IMG/VR virus record: IMGVR_UViG_3300025849_000228
Coordinates: 1 to 23,376 of that record
Origin: a virus
Strand: one strand, 5' to 3'
Length of the DNA: 23,376 bases
Shown here: positions 5,628-11,642 of the stretch, one piece after another
Position numbering within the stretch: position 1 is the stretch's first letter
How the letters are laid out: each line of letters opens with the position of its first letter
Translations under genes and position numbers: made by a program
The notes under the pieces: model-generated
Seen by the model: only the letters and a program-made list of their open reading frames with translations
The model's database searches: none
What the model was told of the DNA's origin: nothing

Positions 5628-5789
5628 ATGGATACCTTTTTGGCAATATCAATGGGTGTACTTGGTGCGATGATTTTTCTATGGGCACTAGCATTTGCTC
5701 TGGAAGAACGTGAGCGAGAACGTAAGCAAGAACGCTTAAACCGTTTTAACAAAAATGATGTAAAATATACTGATGGAGATAATACATGA
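5628..5789 (+). CDS. Small membrane protein with charged tail, 53 aa
   Basis: Read by hand. One N-terminal hydrophobic helix (residues 3-25: F-L-A-I-S-M-G-V-L-G-A-M-I-F-L-W-A-L-A-F-A) is followed by a strongly charged helix (E-E-R-E-R-E-R-K-Q-E-R) and a polar end. This suggests a single-pass inner-membrane protein with a cytoplasmic coil. The ATG lies one base after the previous stop and the TGA overlaps the next ATG. The ribosome site is weak, consistent with coupling. Confidence 0.6.
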   Translation: MDTFLAISMGVLGAMIFLWALAFALEERERERKQERLNRFNKNDVKYTDGDNT

Positions 5790-5983
5790 GCGATAACCCT
5801 AAAGCATACCTGAATGGTTCTTATGTCAATTTTGAGCGTATGGGTAAACGCAAAACCGGTTTTGTCGAAGAGGTTTTTGACGATGGGTTTGCCGTTGCTA
5901 CCGTGGTGCATGATGACAAAGGATTTCCTCTTCATAACACCGACTATGTTGTGTTTGTTAAAACGGAGGATGCGTTTCGATGA
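5786..5983 (+). CDS. Unknown early protein, 65 aa
   Basis: ATG overlaps the previous stop (ATGA); ribosome site GGAG. Composition suggests a small beta-barrel-like domain (S-Y-V-N-F-E-R-M-G-K-R-K-T-G-F-V-E-E-V-F). Its end carries GGAGG for the next gene. No family recognised. Confidence 0.68.
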   Translation: MSDNPKAYLNGSYVNFERMGKRKTGFVEEVFDDGFAVATVVHDDKGFPLHNTDYVVFVKTEDAFR

Positions 5984-6132
5984 GTAAAATCAACGGGTTG
6001 ATGTCTGGTATCGAACGATCTTTCAAATATCACGATGAGAAACTTGATCGTCTTGAACTGGCAATCTTAGGTCTGTACATCCTCAACGTTAGTATTGTTT
6101 CCGCAGCAATTTTTTTAGGAGTCTTTGAATGA
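5980..6132 (+). CDS. Small membrane protein, 50 aa
   Basis: Read by hand: ATG at 5980 in an ATGA overlap with GGAGG upstream. A charged amphipathic N-terminal part (residues 1-26) precedes one hydrophobic helix (L-A-I-L-G-L-Y-I-L-N-V-S-I-V-S-A-A-I-F-L-G-V-F). Likely single-pass, C-terminal tail anchored. The next gene starts at an ATGA overlap. Unknown function. Confidence 0.6.
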   Translation: MSKINGLMSGIERSFKYHDEKLDRLELAILGLYILNVSIVSAAIFLGVFE

Positions 6133-6293
6133 TAGCAAAAGAAGATGTGATGTCTTATGAGGAAAAAGTTGCTAAGACTCTAAAGGTGTACAGCGCTATA
6201 GAGGATGCGTGGAGACAAGGTAAAATTTCTGTCTTTACATTAAACGAATTATCTGATATACTAGACGAGTATACAGATTTGATTGAGGAATAA
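6129..6293 (+). CDS. Unknown small helical protein, 54 aa
   Basis: Read by hand: ATG at 6129 overlapping the previous TGA, with AGGAG upstream. Soluble and helical (Y-E-E-K-V-A-K-T-L-K-V-Y-S-A-I-E-D-A-W). The stop lies one base before the next ATG, and a putative promoter lies inside its 3' end. No family recognised. Confidence 0.6.
   Translation: MIAKEDVMSYEEKVAKTLKVYSAIEDAWRQGKISVFTLNELSDILDEYTDLIEE
6234..6262 (+). promoter_or_regulatory. Possible promoter for the HAD-like gene
   Basis: TTTACA (6234-6239), 17-bp spacer, TATACT (6257-6262), about 32 bp before ATG 6295. Single-base deviations from consensus in each hexamer. Confidence 0.5.
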
Positions 6294-6294
6294 A

Positions 6295-6915
6295 ATGATA
6301 AGAGACAAAGTGATACTGACAGATTGTGATGGTGTCTTAGTTGACTGGGAAGCCAAGTTTACTTCGTGGATGATTCGCAATGGATATTGTGTTGTTGATG
6401 AAACCGCGTACAATGTGGCTGAGCGATTTGCCAAAACGCAGTCTGCTTACTCCAAGGATGGGTATAAACTCACCAAGACGGTAGGGCAGCAGCTCATCAA
6501 GTACTTTAACGAATCTGCAGCGATTGAGACGTTGAGCCCTCTGCGGGATGCTATTAAGTATGTTCGCAAGTTACACGAAGAACACGGGTATGTCTTCCAT
6601 GTTATCACATCATTATCTACGGATCCGGATGGTGCAAGACTACGGAAGCGAAACTTGGATTTGTTATTCGGTCCAACCGTCTTTGAGAAAATTGTGTGTC
6701 TTGATTGTGGTGCTGATAAAGATGATGCACTTGAACCATACAGAGATACCGGCTGTTTCTGGATTGAGGACAAGATAGAAAATGCAGAACTCGGAAGTGC
6801 ACTTGGATTATCCAGTATTTTGCTTGACCATTCCTATAATGTGGAGTATAATGGATCTATTGCGAAATTTGGAAATTGGAAAGACATATATAAGTATGTA
6901 ACAGGAGAAATATGA
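6295..6915 (+). CDS. HAD-superfamily phosphatase, 5'-nucleotidase-like, 206 aa
   Basis: Motif I is L-T-D-C-D-G-V-L-V-D-W, with nucleophile Asp10 and acid/base Asp12. A later hydrophobic strand ending in S (H-V-I-T-S-L-S) fits motif II, and W-I-E-D-K-I-E-N-A-E fits the motif IV acidic pair. This layout is that of HAD hydrolases of the 5'(3')-deoxyribonucleotidase (NT5C) type, which dephosphorylate nucleoside monophosphates in the cytoplasm. Phages carrying thyX often hold such nucleotide-pool enzymes, but the substrate is not shown by the sequence. ATG 6295 is preferred to TTG 6283 because of GAGGA upstream and homology beginning here. The stop overlaps the next ATG. Confidence 0.78.
   Translation: MIRDKVILTDCDGVLVDWEAKFTSWMIRNGYCVVDETAYNVAERFAKTQSAYSKDGYKLTKTVGQQLIKYFNESAAIETLSPLRDAIKYVRKLHEEHGYVFHVITSLSTDPDGARLRKRNLDLLFGPTVFEKIVCLDCGADKDDALEPYRDTGCFWIEDKIENAELGSALGLSSILLDHSYNVEYNGSIAKFGNWKDIYKYVTGEI
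6824..6852 (+). promoter_or_regulatory. Possible internal promoter
   Basis: TTGACC (6824-6829), 17-bp spacer, TATAAT (6847-6852) inside the HAD-like gene, 60 bp before the next start at 6912. Confidence 0.45.
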
Positions 6916-7508
6916 ACGTATTTTATTTATCGGAAAACCCTAAACCGTGTGCGCAAGCTCATAATGACAGTCATTGTGTCAAAATGATACTGGAGTACTG
7001 CCAGTTATTGTCTTCTGCGCATAGATTTGCTGACGGGCAGATGGTCATGGTGCCTGCGCTGGATAAAAGCGGCAAACAAGTCTATTTAAAGTCCGGTGAG
7101 GAGCGCACTAAGAAACACTGGAAGCTTCCTGACGATAGAGAGGGTACATTATACTTGGCTACGCACATAAACCACCCCAGCGCCGTCTGGGTGCGTCTCA
7201 GCAAGCAAAATTACGCTTGGTTACACTCATTATTGGTGGAATTGTGCCAAGAATACACGTTTCGATACGGCAAAACGCACAAATGCCTCGAAATTGGGCT
7301 CGTAGAACGGCTATCCACACCCCCAAACAACATTGCGGATGCTCCATTTACTGCCCCGACGCCTGCGATGCCCGAGGAGTGCGTATTAGAGACATCTCTG
7401 GCGTCTTATCGCAACTACTATAACAAATTTAAAACACATTTGGCGTCTTGGAAGAAGCGTGGCGCGCCTGAATGGTTTCAATCAGGAGTATCTTATGCCA
7501 ACGTATAA
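6912..7508 (+). CDS. Conserved phage protein, 198 aa, function uncertain
   Basis: The N-terminus (F-Y-L-S-E-N-P-K-P-C-A-Q-A-H-N-D-S-H-C-V-K-M-I-L-E-Y-C) follows a pattern I know from many marine T4-like phages: 'D-x-x-P-x-x-C-A-x-x-x-x-D-x-H-x-V-K-M-x-x-E'. Further conserved-looking parts are T-H-I-N-H-P-S-A-V-W-V-R, E-Y-x-x-R-Y-G-K-x-H-K-C and the C-terminal P-E-W-F. Such proteins are sometimes annotated as pyrimidine-dimer glycosylase-like, which I cannot confirm. Conserved D, H, K and E hint at an enzyme. Ribosome site AGGAG; overlaps the HAD-like gene by 4 bases and the next gene by 14. Confidence 0.75.
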   Translation: MNVFYLSENPKPCAQAHNDSHCVKMILEYCQLLSSAHRFADGQMVMVPALDKSGKQVYLKSGEERTKKHWKLPDDREGTLYLATHINHPSAVWVRLSKQNYAWLHSLLVELCQEYTFRYGKTHKCLEIGLVERLSTPPNNIADAPFTAPTPAMPEECVLETSLASYRNYYNKFKTHLASWKKRGAPEWFQSGVSYANV

Positions 7509-7731
7509 CTTTCGACACAAAGAATCGCGTGAAGTCATTGAAATGAGAATGAAGATTAGTGAGCGGGAGGAGTGGTTAGCCGCAAATCCCGAATATGAGT
7601 CTGTGATGTTAGGGGCCCCGTCGATTGGTGACCCCGTAAGGCTCGGGCTGGTAAAACCTGATAATGGATTTCGTGAAGTTTTGCATAAAGCAAAAGAAGC
7701 CCACCCTTTGGGGAACATTAACACATTCTGA
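7495..7731 (+). CDS. FmdB-like small protein lacking zinc cysteines, 78 aa
   Basis: Begins M-P-T-Y-N-F-R-H, like the FmdB/zinc-ribbon family opening M-P-x-Y-x-(Y/F)-x-C, but none of the zinc-binding cysteines is present. The C-terminal P-D-N-G-F-R-E-V-L-H-K resembles small conserved proteins of marine T4-like phages. ATG 7495 follows CAGGAG and overlaps the previous gene; the in-frame TTG 7459 has no such site. Role unknown. Confidence 0.75.
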   Translation: MPTYNFRHKESREVIEMRMKISEREEWLAANPEYESVMLGAPSIGDPVRLGLVKPDNGFREVLHKAKEAHPLGNINTF

Positions 7732-7765
7732 TGGGGTATCTTCAATTAATCAAGGAAGGTACTAT

Positions 7766-8530
7766 ATGTCAAGAAAAGCTAAAAACGGAGAAACGACTAC
7801 GAGAAAAAAATCCTGTATAAAACTGGATCATATGGATGTTATTGAACCACTTACCGACAATCAAAGAAAGTTTTTTGATTCTTATCGGCAAGGTGATTAC
7901 TTTATAGCACTTCATGGTGTTGCAGGAACAGGAAAAACATTTATCGCATTCTATAAAGCACTAGAGGAGGTACTAGATAAAGGCAGCTCTTTCGAAAAGA
8001 TCGTCATTGTTAGATCTTCGGTACAGTCAAGAGATATGGGGCACCTCCCCGGCGATGTCTCCGAGAAGATGAGTGTGTTTTCTCAGCCGTATGTGCAGAT
8101 ATGCGAAAACTTGTTCGGAAGGAAAGACGCATGGAGTGTTCTGGAAGAGCAGGGTGTAGTTGAGTTTATATCAACTTCGTTTATTAGAGGAATGAGTTTT
8201 GACGATGCAATCATCATTGTTGATGAGATGCAGAATATGACATTTGAAGAAATCGATACCGTCATGACGCGAGTAGGCCACCAGTCAAAAATTATATGGT
8301 GTGGTGACTACAGACAAACAGACTTAAACAAAAAGAAGAACGATGTTAGTGGTATAAATAAGTTCTTTGAGATTGCGTACCATATGGGCGCATTTACAAA
8401 GATAGAGTTTACCGCTGAAGATATTGTGAGAAGTTCATTGGTACGTGACTATATATTAGCAAAACTTCAGCATGAAGATGCTGTATATGAAATTGAAAAA
8501 ATATCAAGGATACCTAAACAGGTAGCATAG
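7766..8530 (+). CDS. phoH: PhoH-like P-loop ATPase, 254 aa
   Basis: Walker A G-V-A-G-T-G-K-T (51-58), Walker B I-I-I-V-D-E-M-Q-N (about 149-157) and a sensor-like segment G-D-Y-R-Q-T-D-L (180-187) identify a PhoH-family ATPase. V-R-S-S-V-Q-S-R-D-M-G-H-L-P-G-D after the P-loop is also typical. PhoH is very common in marine phages; RNA-helicase/nuclease-linked activity has been proposed but its phage role is unsettled. ATG 7766 is preceded by AAGGAAGG; the upstream in-frame ATG 7664 lies inside the FmdB-like gene and adds non-family sequence. The N-terminal 20 residues are basic. Confidence 0.93.
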   Translation: MSRKAKNGETTTRKKSCIKLDHMDVIEPLTDNQRKFFDSYRQGDYFIALHGVAGTGKTFIAFYKALEEVLDKGSSFEKIVIVRSSVQSRDMGHLPGDVSEKMSVFSQPYVQICENLFGRKDAWSVLEEQGVVEFISTSFIRGMSFDDAIIIVDEMQNMTFEEIDTVMTRVGHQSKIIWCGDYRQTDLNKKKNDVSGINKFFEIAYHMGAFTKIEFTAEDIVRSSLVRDYILAKLQHEDAVYEIEKISRIPKQVA

Positions 8531-8531
8531 T

Positions 8532-9311
8532 ATGGAAAATATATCATTAAGCAGGGTTGTCTCGGATGACCCTGCTGTTCTTTCTTTTTGCGAACTGATG
8601 AAAAACTACTCCGTTCGGCACGTAGACCAATCAGTAAAAATCAAAGAAACCAAAATTAACTCCGAAAGGGTGTTGACTTATATTCCGTCACATCGAATTT
8701 CTGCAGAGGGGTTGTGGAACCTCGCACGTAAGTTTAATATAGATCAGTCTCTCAAGTACACTATGACCAAAATGTATTATAGTAGCAAAAACATTGGGGT
8801 TTGCTTGGAAAAAAATGGCGACAAAAATAACTACAGGATATACACCGAGACGCATATCGGAAAAAGTGAATATGAAAGAGCATACAACAATCTCAAGTTC
8901 AAGATCAAGAATGTTGACTCCCTAAAATGGGATGCTGAAAATCCAGAAGGTGTAAAGAGAACATCTTATGAGTCTTTGCTTTATCCTAATCCTAAAAATA
9001 TTCAGTTAGCAATGCATATGGCAAATGTGAAGTATGTGCCTAAGGTTGTTCTGGATAAAATAACGAATCTGGGCAAAAATACTTTCTTAGGCACATACTT
9101 CGTAACTGATGATATCACCTCTCGCACTGCGGTGGATATAAAATTTCACGAGGAGTTTATGCTCTCTGACTTGGAACCGGAGCTTACTGCGTGGAGTAAA
9201 AAGAATTTGAAGAATCGCTTAGAAAAACTTGACATTTACCCCATTCATCATGTATCATTAGGGGTTGATGCAGACGATAAAAACTACGTAACGGTGTATT
9301 TTAAATTATGA
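8532..9311 (+). CDS. Unknown protein, 259 aa
   Basis: Starts one base after the PhoH stop. Soluble, lysine-rich, with no membrane segment, P-loop or cysteine motif. Internal charged stretches (K-S-E-Y-E-R-A-Y-N-N-L-K-F-K-I-K-N-V) and a C-terminal beta-like end (V-S-L-G-V-D-A-D-D-K-N-Y-V-T-V-Y-F-K-L) can be seen. Placement between PhoH and a nuclease, with a 4-base overlap to the latter, suggests a nucleic-acid role, but nothing in the sequence proves it. Confidence 0.8.
   Translation: MENISLSRVVSDDPAVLSFCELMKNYSVRHVDQSVKIKETKINSERVLTYIPSHRISAEGLWNLARKFNIDQSLKYTMTKMYYSSKNIGVCLEKNGDKNNYRIYTETHIGKSEYERAYNNLKFKIKNVDSLKWDAENPEGVKRTSYESLLYPNPKNIQLAMHMANVKYVPKVVLDKITNLGKNTFLGTYFVTDDITSRTAVDIKFHEEFMLSDLEPELTAWSKKNLKNRLEKLDIYPIHHVSLGVDADDKNYVTVYFKL
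9229..9258 (+). promoter_or_regulatory. Possible internal promoter before the nuclease gene
   Basis: TTGACA (9229-9234), 18-bp spacer, TATCAT (9253-9258), about 50 bp before ATG 9308. Confidence 0.4.
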
Positions 9312-9973
9312 ACTTTGAACACTTAAATATGGCGCAGGAACTGCCTACCCTGAAAAGAAAGAACGTTAACGGAAGCCGGTTGTATGCGGTGCCTAACGGT
9401 AACGCATATCCTTCCGTGACTACAATCACAGGGCAACTCAGCAAGGATTCTATTCTTGCGTGGAGAAAACGTGTAGGCGAAGCTGAAGCAAATAAAATCT
9501 CAGGGCAAGCTTCTGCGCGTGGAACTCGCGTTCACAAACTCTGCGAAGATTATTTGAACAATGATCTGGTGGAAACCAAGCAGCCTATGGATAACTTGAT
9601 GTTTTCTGCTTTGAAGAGTACGCTTGACAAGCACGTAGGTAAAGTGCATGCGTTAGAAGCACCTTTGTATTCTCATCACTTGAGATCTGCAGGAACAGTT
9701 GACTGTATTGCCGAGTTTGGCTCAAAGTTATCGGTGATTGATTTCAAGACTTCCAAGAAGATTAAGAAGGAAGAGTGGATTCAGAATTATTTCGTTCAGT
9801 GTTCAGCATATTCTGTTATGTATGAAGAACTGACAGGAATCCCTATAAATAGACTTGTGGTTATAATTGCGGTTGATGGTGAGAAAGATGCACAAGTGTT
9901 TGTAAAAAAACGCGATGACTATATAGGTGAGTTTATAAGATTAAGAGACTTGTACGAGAATACTATCGCATAA
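9308..9973 (+). CDS. PD-(D/E)XK nuclease, RecB/Cas4-like, 221 aa
   Basis: Motifs in order: S-V-T-T-I-T-G near residue 36; R-G-T-R-V-H-K-L-C-E (His76); an E-A-P-L-Y-S strand (Glu118); G-T-V-D-C-I-A (Asp132); V-I-D-F-K-T-S-K (Asp145 and Lys147 as the DxK core); and the Q-x-x-A-Y helix Q-C-S-A-Y (Gln164, Tyr168). This is the RecB-type exonuclease core that binds Mg2+ and cuts DNA ends. No four-cysteine Fe-S set as in Cas4/AddB is seen. Marine T4-like phages commonly carry such a nuclease, with a likely role in recombination or host DNA breakdown. The start overlaps the previous stop (ATGA). Confidence 0.88.
   Translation: MNFEHLNMAQELPTLKRKNVNGSRLYAVPNGNAYPSVTTITGQLSKDSILAWRKRVGEAEANKISGQASARGTRVHKLCEDYLNNDLVETKQPMDNLMFSALKSTLDKHVGKVHALEAPLYSHHLRSAGTVDCIAEFGSKLSVIDFKTSKKIKKEEWIQNYFVQCSAYSVMYEELTGIPINRLVVIIAVDGEKDAQVFVKKRDDYIGEFIRLRDLYENTIA
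9844..9851 (+). promoter_or_regulatory. T4-type late promoter box inside the nuclease gene
   Basis: TATAAATA, the complete T4 late promoter consensus. It would start a transcript about 220 bp before the gene at 10077, covering the structured element 9978-10050. Could also occur by chance in an AT-rich gene. Confidence 0.45.
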
Positions 9974-9977
9974 GTTT

Positions 9978-10050
9978 CGGGGTTTTTTGCCAGTTTTCAG
10001 TGTCTTCTTATCCACCGAAAGAAGACCCCCAGCGCCCAGAAAAAACTGGT
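9978..10050 (+). ncRNA. Structured intergenic RNA element, pseudoknot-capable
   Basis: Outer stem CCAGTTTT (9990-9997) with AAAACTGG (10042-10049); inner stem GTCTTCTT (10002-10009) with AAGAAGAC (10019-10026), both perfect 8 bp, loop 10010-10018. In addition GGGG (9979-9982), outside the outer stem, can pair with CCCC (10027-10030), inside it, which would make a pseudoknot. It lies between the nuclease stop and the ribosome site (TAGGAG, 10065-10070) of the next gene. It could be a leader regulator or an RNA processing or stability element. No known riboswitch class is recognised. Confidence 0.6.
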
Positions 10051-10076
10051 TCCATTTTTAAAGTTAGGAGAGTATT

Positions 10077-10220
10077 ATGGCAAAATCACTATCATCAGGA
10101 TCTACCAAAGTCGATCACAAACCGAAAGGTACATCAATAGGACGAGGGCACTTCAAAAAGTCTTCTTTGAACAAGAGAAAAAAAGCAAACTATAAAAAAT
10201 ATAGAGGTCAAGGAAAGTAA
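10077..10220 (+). CDS. Small very basic protein, 47 aa
   Basis: Read by hand: ATG 10077 after TAGGAG. Highly basic, with S-S-G-S-T-K, G-R-G-H-F-K-K-S-S-L-N-K-R-K-K and a C-terminal K-Y-R-G-Q-G-K. I recognise this as like a short protein recurring in marine T4-like phages and ending in R-G-Q-G-(R/K). It likely binds nucleic acid by charge alone. Its TAA overlaps the next ATG (TAATG). Confidence 0.75.
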   Translation: MAKSLSSGSTKVDHKPKGTSIGRGHFKKSSLNKRKKANYKKYRGQGK

Positions 10221-10636
10221 TGAATAAATTCGAAGCGGTAGAAAAAGTAAACGGTTTATTTGAGTATGAGTTTGACAAAGAACAGTATAATGCCGCAGAC
10301 TATTGGCGCGTTCTGGATGTCACTCAAGAAAAAGATCAAGGCGACTGCGAAGATTATGCGTTGACAGTAGCATGGTTATTAGCTGGGCAATCACGGTTGA
10401 AGTTTTTGTGGATGTTATTCACCCGCAAAGTAAAAATTTGTTTTATCTCAACTTCCGGCGGTGGTCATGCAGTATTAGAACACGACGGCTTGATCGTAGA
10501 CAACTGGAAAAGAGCTTGGACACCAAGGTTAACTTATGAAACGGATTATGCTCAATATAATTGGGAGTATAAGTTTTATTACAATCCTTTGGTAGTATGT
10601 AAAAAGTTGATTCAAGGTAAGTTCTGGAAAAAGTAA
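10220..10636 (+). CDS. Transglutaminase-like cysteine peptidase (BTLCP type), 138 aa
   Basis: Q-G-D-C-E-D-Y-A-L gives the nucleophile Cys43; G-G-G-H-A-V-L gives His83; L-I-V-D-N-W gives Asp94-Asn95. This Cys/His/Asp order with 'GDCEDYA' and 'GHAVL...DN' is the signature of bacterial transglutaminase-like cysteine peptidases (BTLCP; the LapG group is the best known). No signal peptide is present, so it should act in the cytoplasm or the virion rather than the periplasm. The gene overlaps the basic 47-aa protein gene by one base, so the two may work together. Substrate unknown. Confidence 0.82.
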   Translation: MNKFEAVEKVNGLFEYEFDKEQYNAADYWRVLDVTQEKDQGDCEDYALTVAWLLAGQSRLKFLWMLFTRKVKICFISTSGGGHAVLEHDGLIVDNWKRAWTPRLTYETDYAQYNWEYKFYYNPLVVCKKLIQGKFWKK

Positions 10637-10642
10637 AATTAT

Positions 10643-10717
10643 GCCCTTATAGCTGAGTTGGTTTAGCAACGCACTTGTAATGCGTAGACGGGAGTTCGAA
10701 TCTCTCTGGGGGCACCA
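10643..10717 (+). tRNA. tRNA-Thr (TGT)
   Basis: Acceptor GCCCTTA pairs with TGGGGGC (two G-T pairs); anticodon stem ACGCA/TGCGT with loop CTTGTAA gives anticodon TGT (Thr, ACA codons); T-arm GGGAG-TTCGAAT-CTCTC; discriminator A and encoded CCA at 10715-10717. Complete 75-nt cloverleaf. Confidence 0.93.
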
Positions 10718-10736
10718 TTTTAAAGGAGCAGTTATT

Positions 10737-10970
10737 ATGTCGAGACTCAAACAACTGAACTTTTTGATTGATGATGAGACCCGTAAGAAGTTCAAAATTT
10801 GGTGTTACGAAAATGATGTAACGCCGTCTAAAGTGCTGAATGATTTTATCAACGAGAAGATTGGTTTAGCACCATCTACAAATAGTGGAAAGCCTGATGG
10901 GCGATCCAGAAGAACACAATCATCTTGGGATATTCACGACAGTGGTGTTCGCTGGGAAGATACATTTTAA
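10737..10970 (+). CDS. Possible ribbon-helix-helix protein, 77 aa
   Basis: ATG 10737 follows AAAGGAG; the longer open frame runs back into tRNA-Thr and is rejected. The first 43 residues (L-K-Q-L-N-F-L-I-D-D-E-T-R-K-K-F-K-I-W-C, then N-D-V-T-P-S-K-V-L-N-D-F-I-N-E-K-I) fit a beta strand followed by two helices, as in Arc/MetJ-type DNA-binding dimers. The C-terminal 34 residues are polar and probably disordered. It sits between a tRNA gene and a tRNA remnant. DNA binding is an inference from the pattern. Confidence 0.7.
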   Translation: MSRLKQLNFLIDDETRKKFKIWCYENDVTPSKVLNDFINEKIGLAPSTNSGKPDGRSRRTQSSWDIHDSGVRWEDTF

Positions 10971-11015
10971 TCTGACGCGAGAGATACGCTGGTTCGAATC
11001 CAGCCCCTTCCACCA
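10971..11015 (+). pseudogene. 3' half of a tRNA gene (remnant)
   Basis: A complete T-arm GCTGG-TTCGAAT-CCAGC (10988-11004), a 7-nt acceptor strand CCCTTCC (11005-11011), discriminator A and CCA (11013-11015) are present. No GGAAGGG 5' partner or D-arm is found upstream; only GGAAG at 10955-10959, inside the preceding gene. ATCT/AGAT flanking GACGCGAG may be what is left of an anticodon arm. The 5' half was apparently lost or overwritten by the 3' end of the preceding gene. Confidence 0.65.
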
Positions 11016-11071
11016 ATAATGTTTCTTATAGTATACAATGTATATGTTATGAAACAGATCTCGAGAAGTTT

Positions 11072-11093
11072 TTCACCTGCTTTGAATGGTGAA
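11072..11093. repeat. Short perfect hairpin in the tRNA spacer
   Basis: TTCACC (11072-11077) and GGTGAA (11088-11093) pair around a 10-base loop. The 11016-11173 spacer otherwise shows no gene or clear tRNA; it may hold further decayed tRNA sequence. Confidence 0.4.
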
Positions 11094-11173
11094 TGCTGAA
11101 CCGCTGGCAGGCCGGACATCAGTACACAATGCGTTCGGATAGCTTCCGTCAAACGAGGTCTGCCCTAACTAAT

Positions 11174-11250
11174 CGGGATATAGCGCAGTCTGGTAGCGCG
11201 CCTGCTTTGGGAGCAGGATGTCGGGAGTTCGAATCTCTCTATCCCGACCA
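11174..11250 (+). tRNA. tRNA-Pro (TGG)
   Basis: Acceptor CGGGATA/TATCCCG, D-arm with AGCGCAGTCTGGTAGCGC, anticodon stem CCTGC/GCAGG with loop TTTGGGA (anticodon TGG, Pro CCA codons), T-arm GGGAG-TTCGAAT-CTCTC, encoded ACCA. A 77-nt complete cloverleaf. Confidence 0.95.
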
Positions 11251-11260
11251 ATTAATAGAT

Positions 11261-11268
11261 TATAAATA
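11261..11268 (+). promoter_or_regulatory. T4-type late promoter
   Basis: TATAAATA between tRNA-Pro and the next gene. It overlaps the ATG at 11268, showing that this ATG cannot be the start of a gene transcribed from here and that ATG 11307 is the likely start. Confidence 0.75.
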
Positions 11269-11306
11269 TGAAAGAAGAGATAAAAGAACATTTTGAGGGA
11301 AGCACA

Positions 11307-11642
11307 ATGAGCAAAGCCGGTAGGCTTGCTATGGAATTGAGTGCAGAAAAAAAACGACTTCTACAAGAAATGTCGGATCTTCAAATGGAAGTGGAAGATT
11401 TAAAACCCACAACTCCAACAGGAACACTTGACAGTTACGTCAAATGGGCTGCAACAGTTTCTGCTGTCGCTGGAATATTTTTGCAGCAAGCAGATTTCAC
11501 TGTCAGTGGTCAAGTGCTTTATGCGACCTCTGCGTGTTGTTGGGTTTACGTAGGAAGTAGTTGGAACGATAAAGCCATTATGATTGGTAGTGCTATATCA
11601 GGTACTGCAGTATTATTGACACTAGCTAAGGTGTTCAGTTGA
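11307..11642 (+). CDS. Small membrane protein, 111 aa, holin candidate
   Basis: ATG 11307 follows GAGGGA; the in-frame ATG 11268 lies inside the late promoter. Residues 1-35 are a charged coiled-coil-like helix (A-E-K-K-R-L-L-Q-E-M-S-D-L-Q-M-E-V-E-D-L). Then come about three hydrophobic segments: W-A-A-T-V-S-A-V-A-G-I-F-L, G-Q-V-L-Y-A-T-S-A-C-C-W-V-Y-V-G and I-M-I-G-S-A-I-S-G-T-A-V-L-L-T-L-A. Position just upstream of the lysozyme gene under a late promoter makes a holin possible; a conserved membrane protein of other role is equally possible. Confidence 0.75.
   Translation: MSKAGRLAMELSAEKKRLLQEMSDLQMEVEDLKPTTPTGTLDSYVKWAATVSAVAGIFLQQADFTVSGQVLYATSACCWVYVGSSWNDKAIMIGSAISGTAVLLTLAKVFS

Noticed and set aside
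5429-5935. 168-aa minus-strand open frame
   Set aside because: It lies opposite three well-supported overlapping + genes with ribosome sites, and its product is low in recognisable structure; a shadow frame.
7664-7765. N-terminal extension of PhoH from ATG 7664
   Set aside because: It overlaps the FmdB-like gene, lacks a ribosome site, and adds residues not typical of PhoH; ATG 7766 has AAGGAAGG.
8353-8360. TATAAATA inside phoH
   Set aside because: No gene start follows at a suitable distance (next start is 8532 across coding sequence); chance match in AT-rich DNA is likely.
10680-10736. Coding start inside tRNA-Thr
   Set aside because: The frame is open by chance through the tRNA; ATG 10737 with AAAGGAG is the proper start.
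10967-11152. 61-aa minus-strand frame
   Set aside because: Its product is the translated complement of the tRNA remnant, a common false call near tRNA genes.
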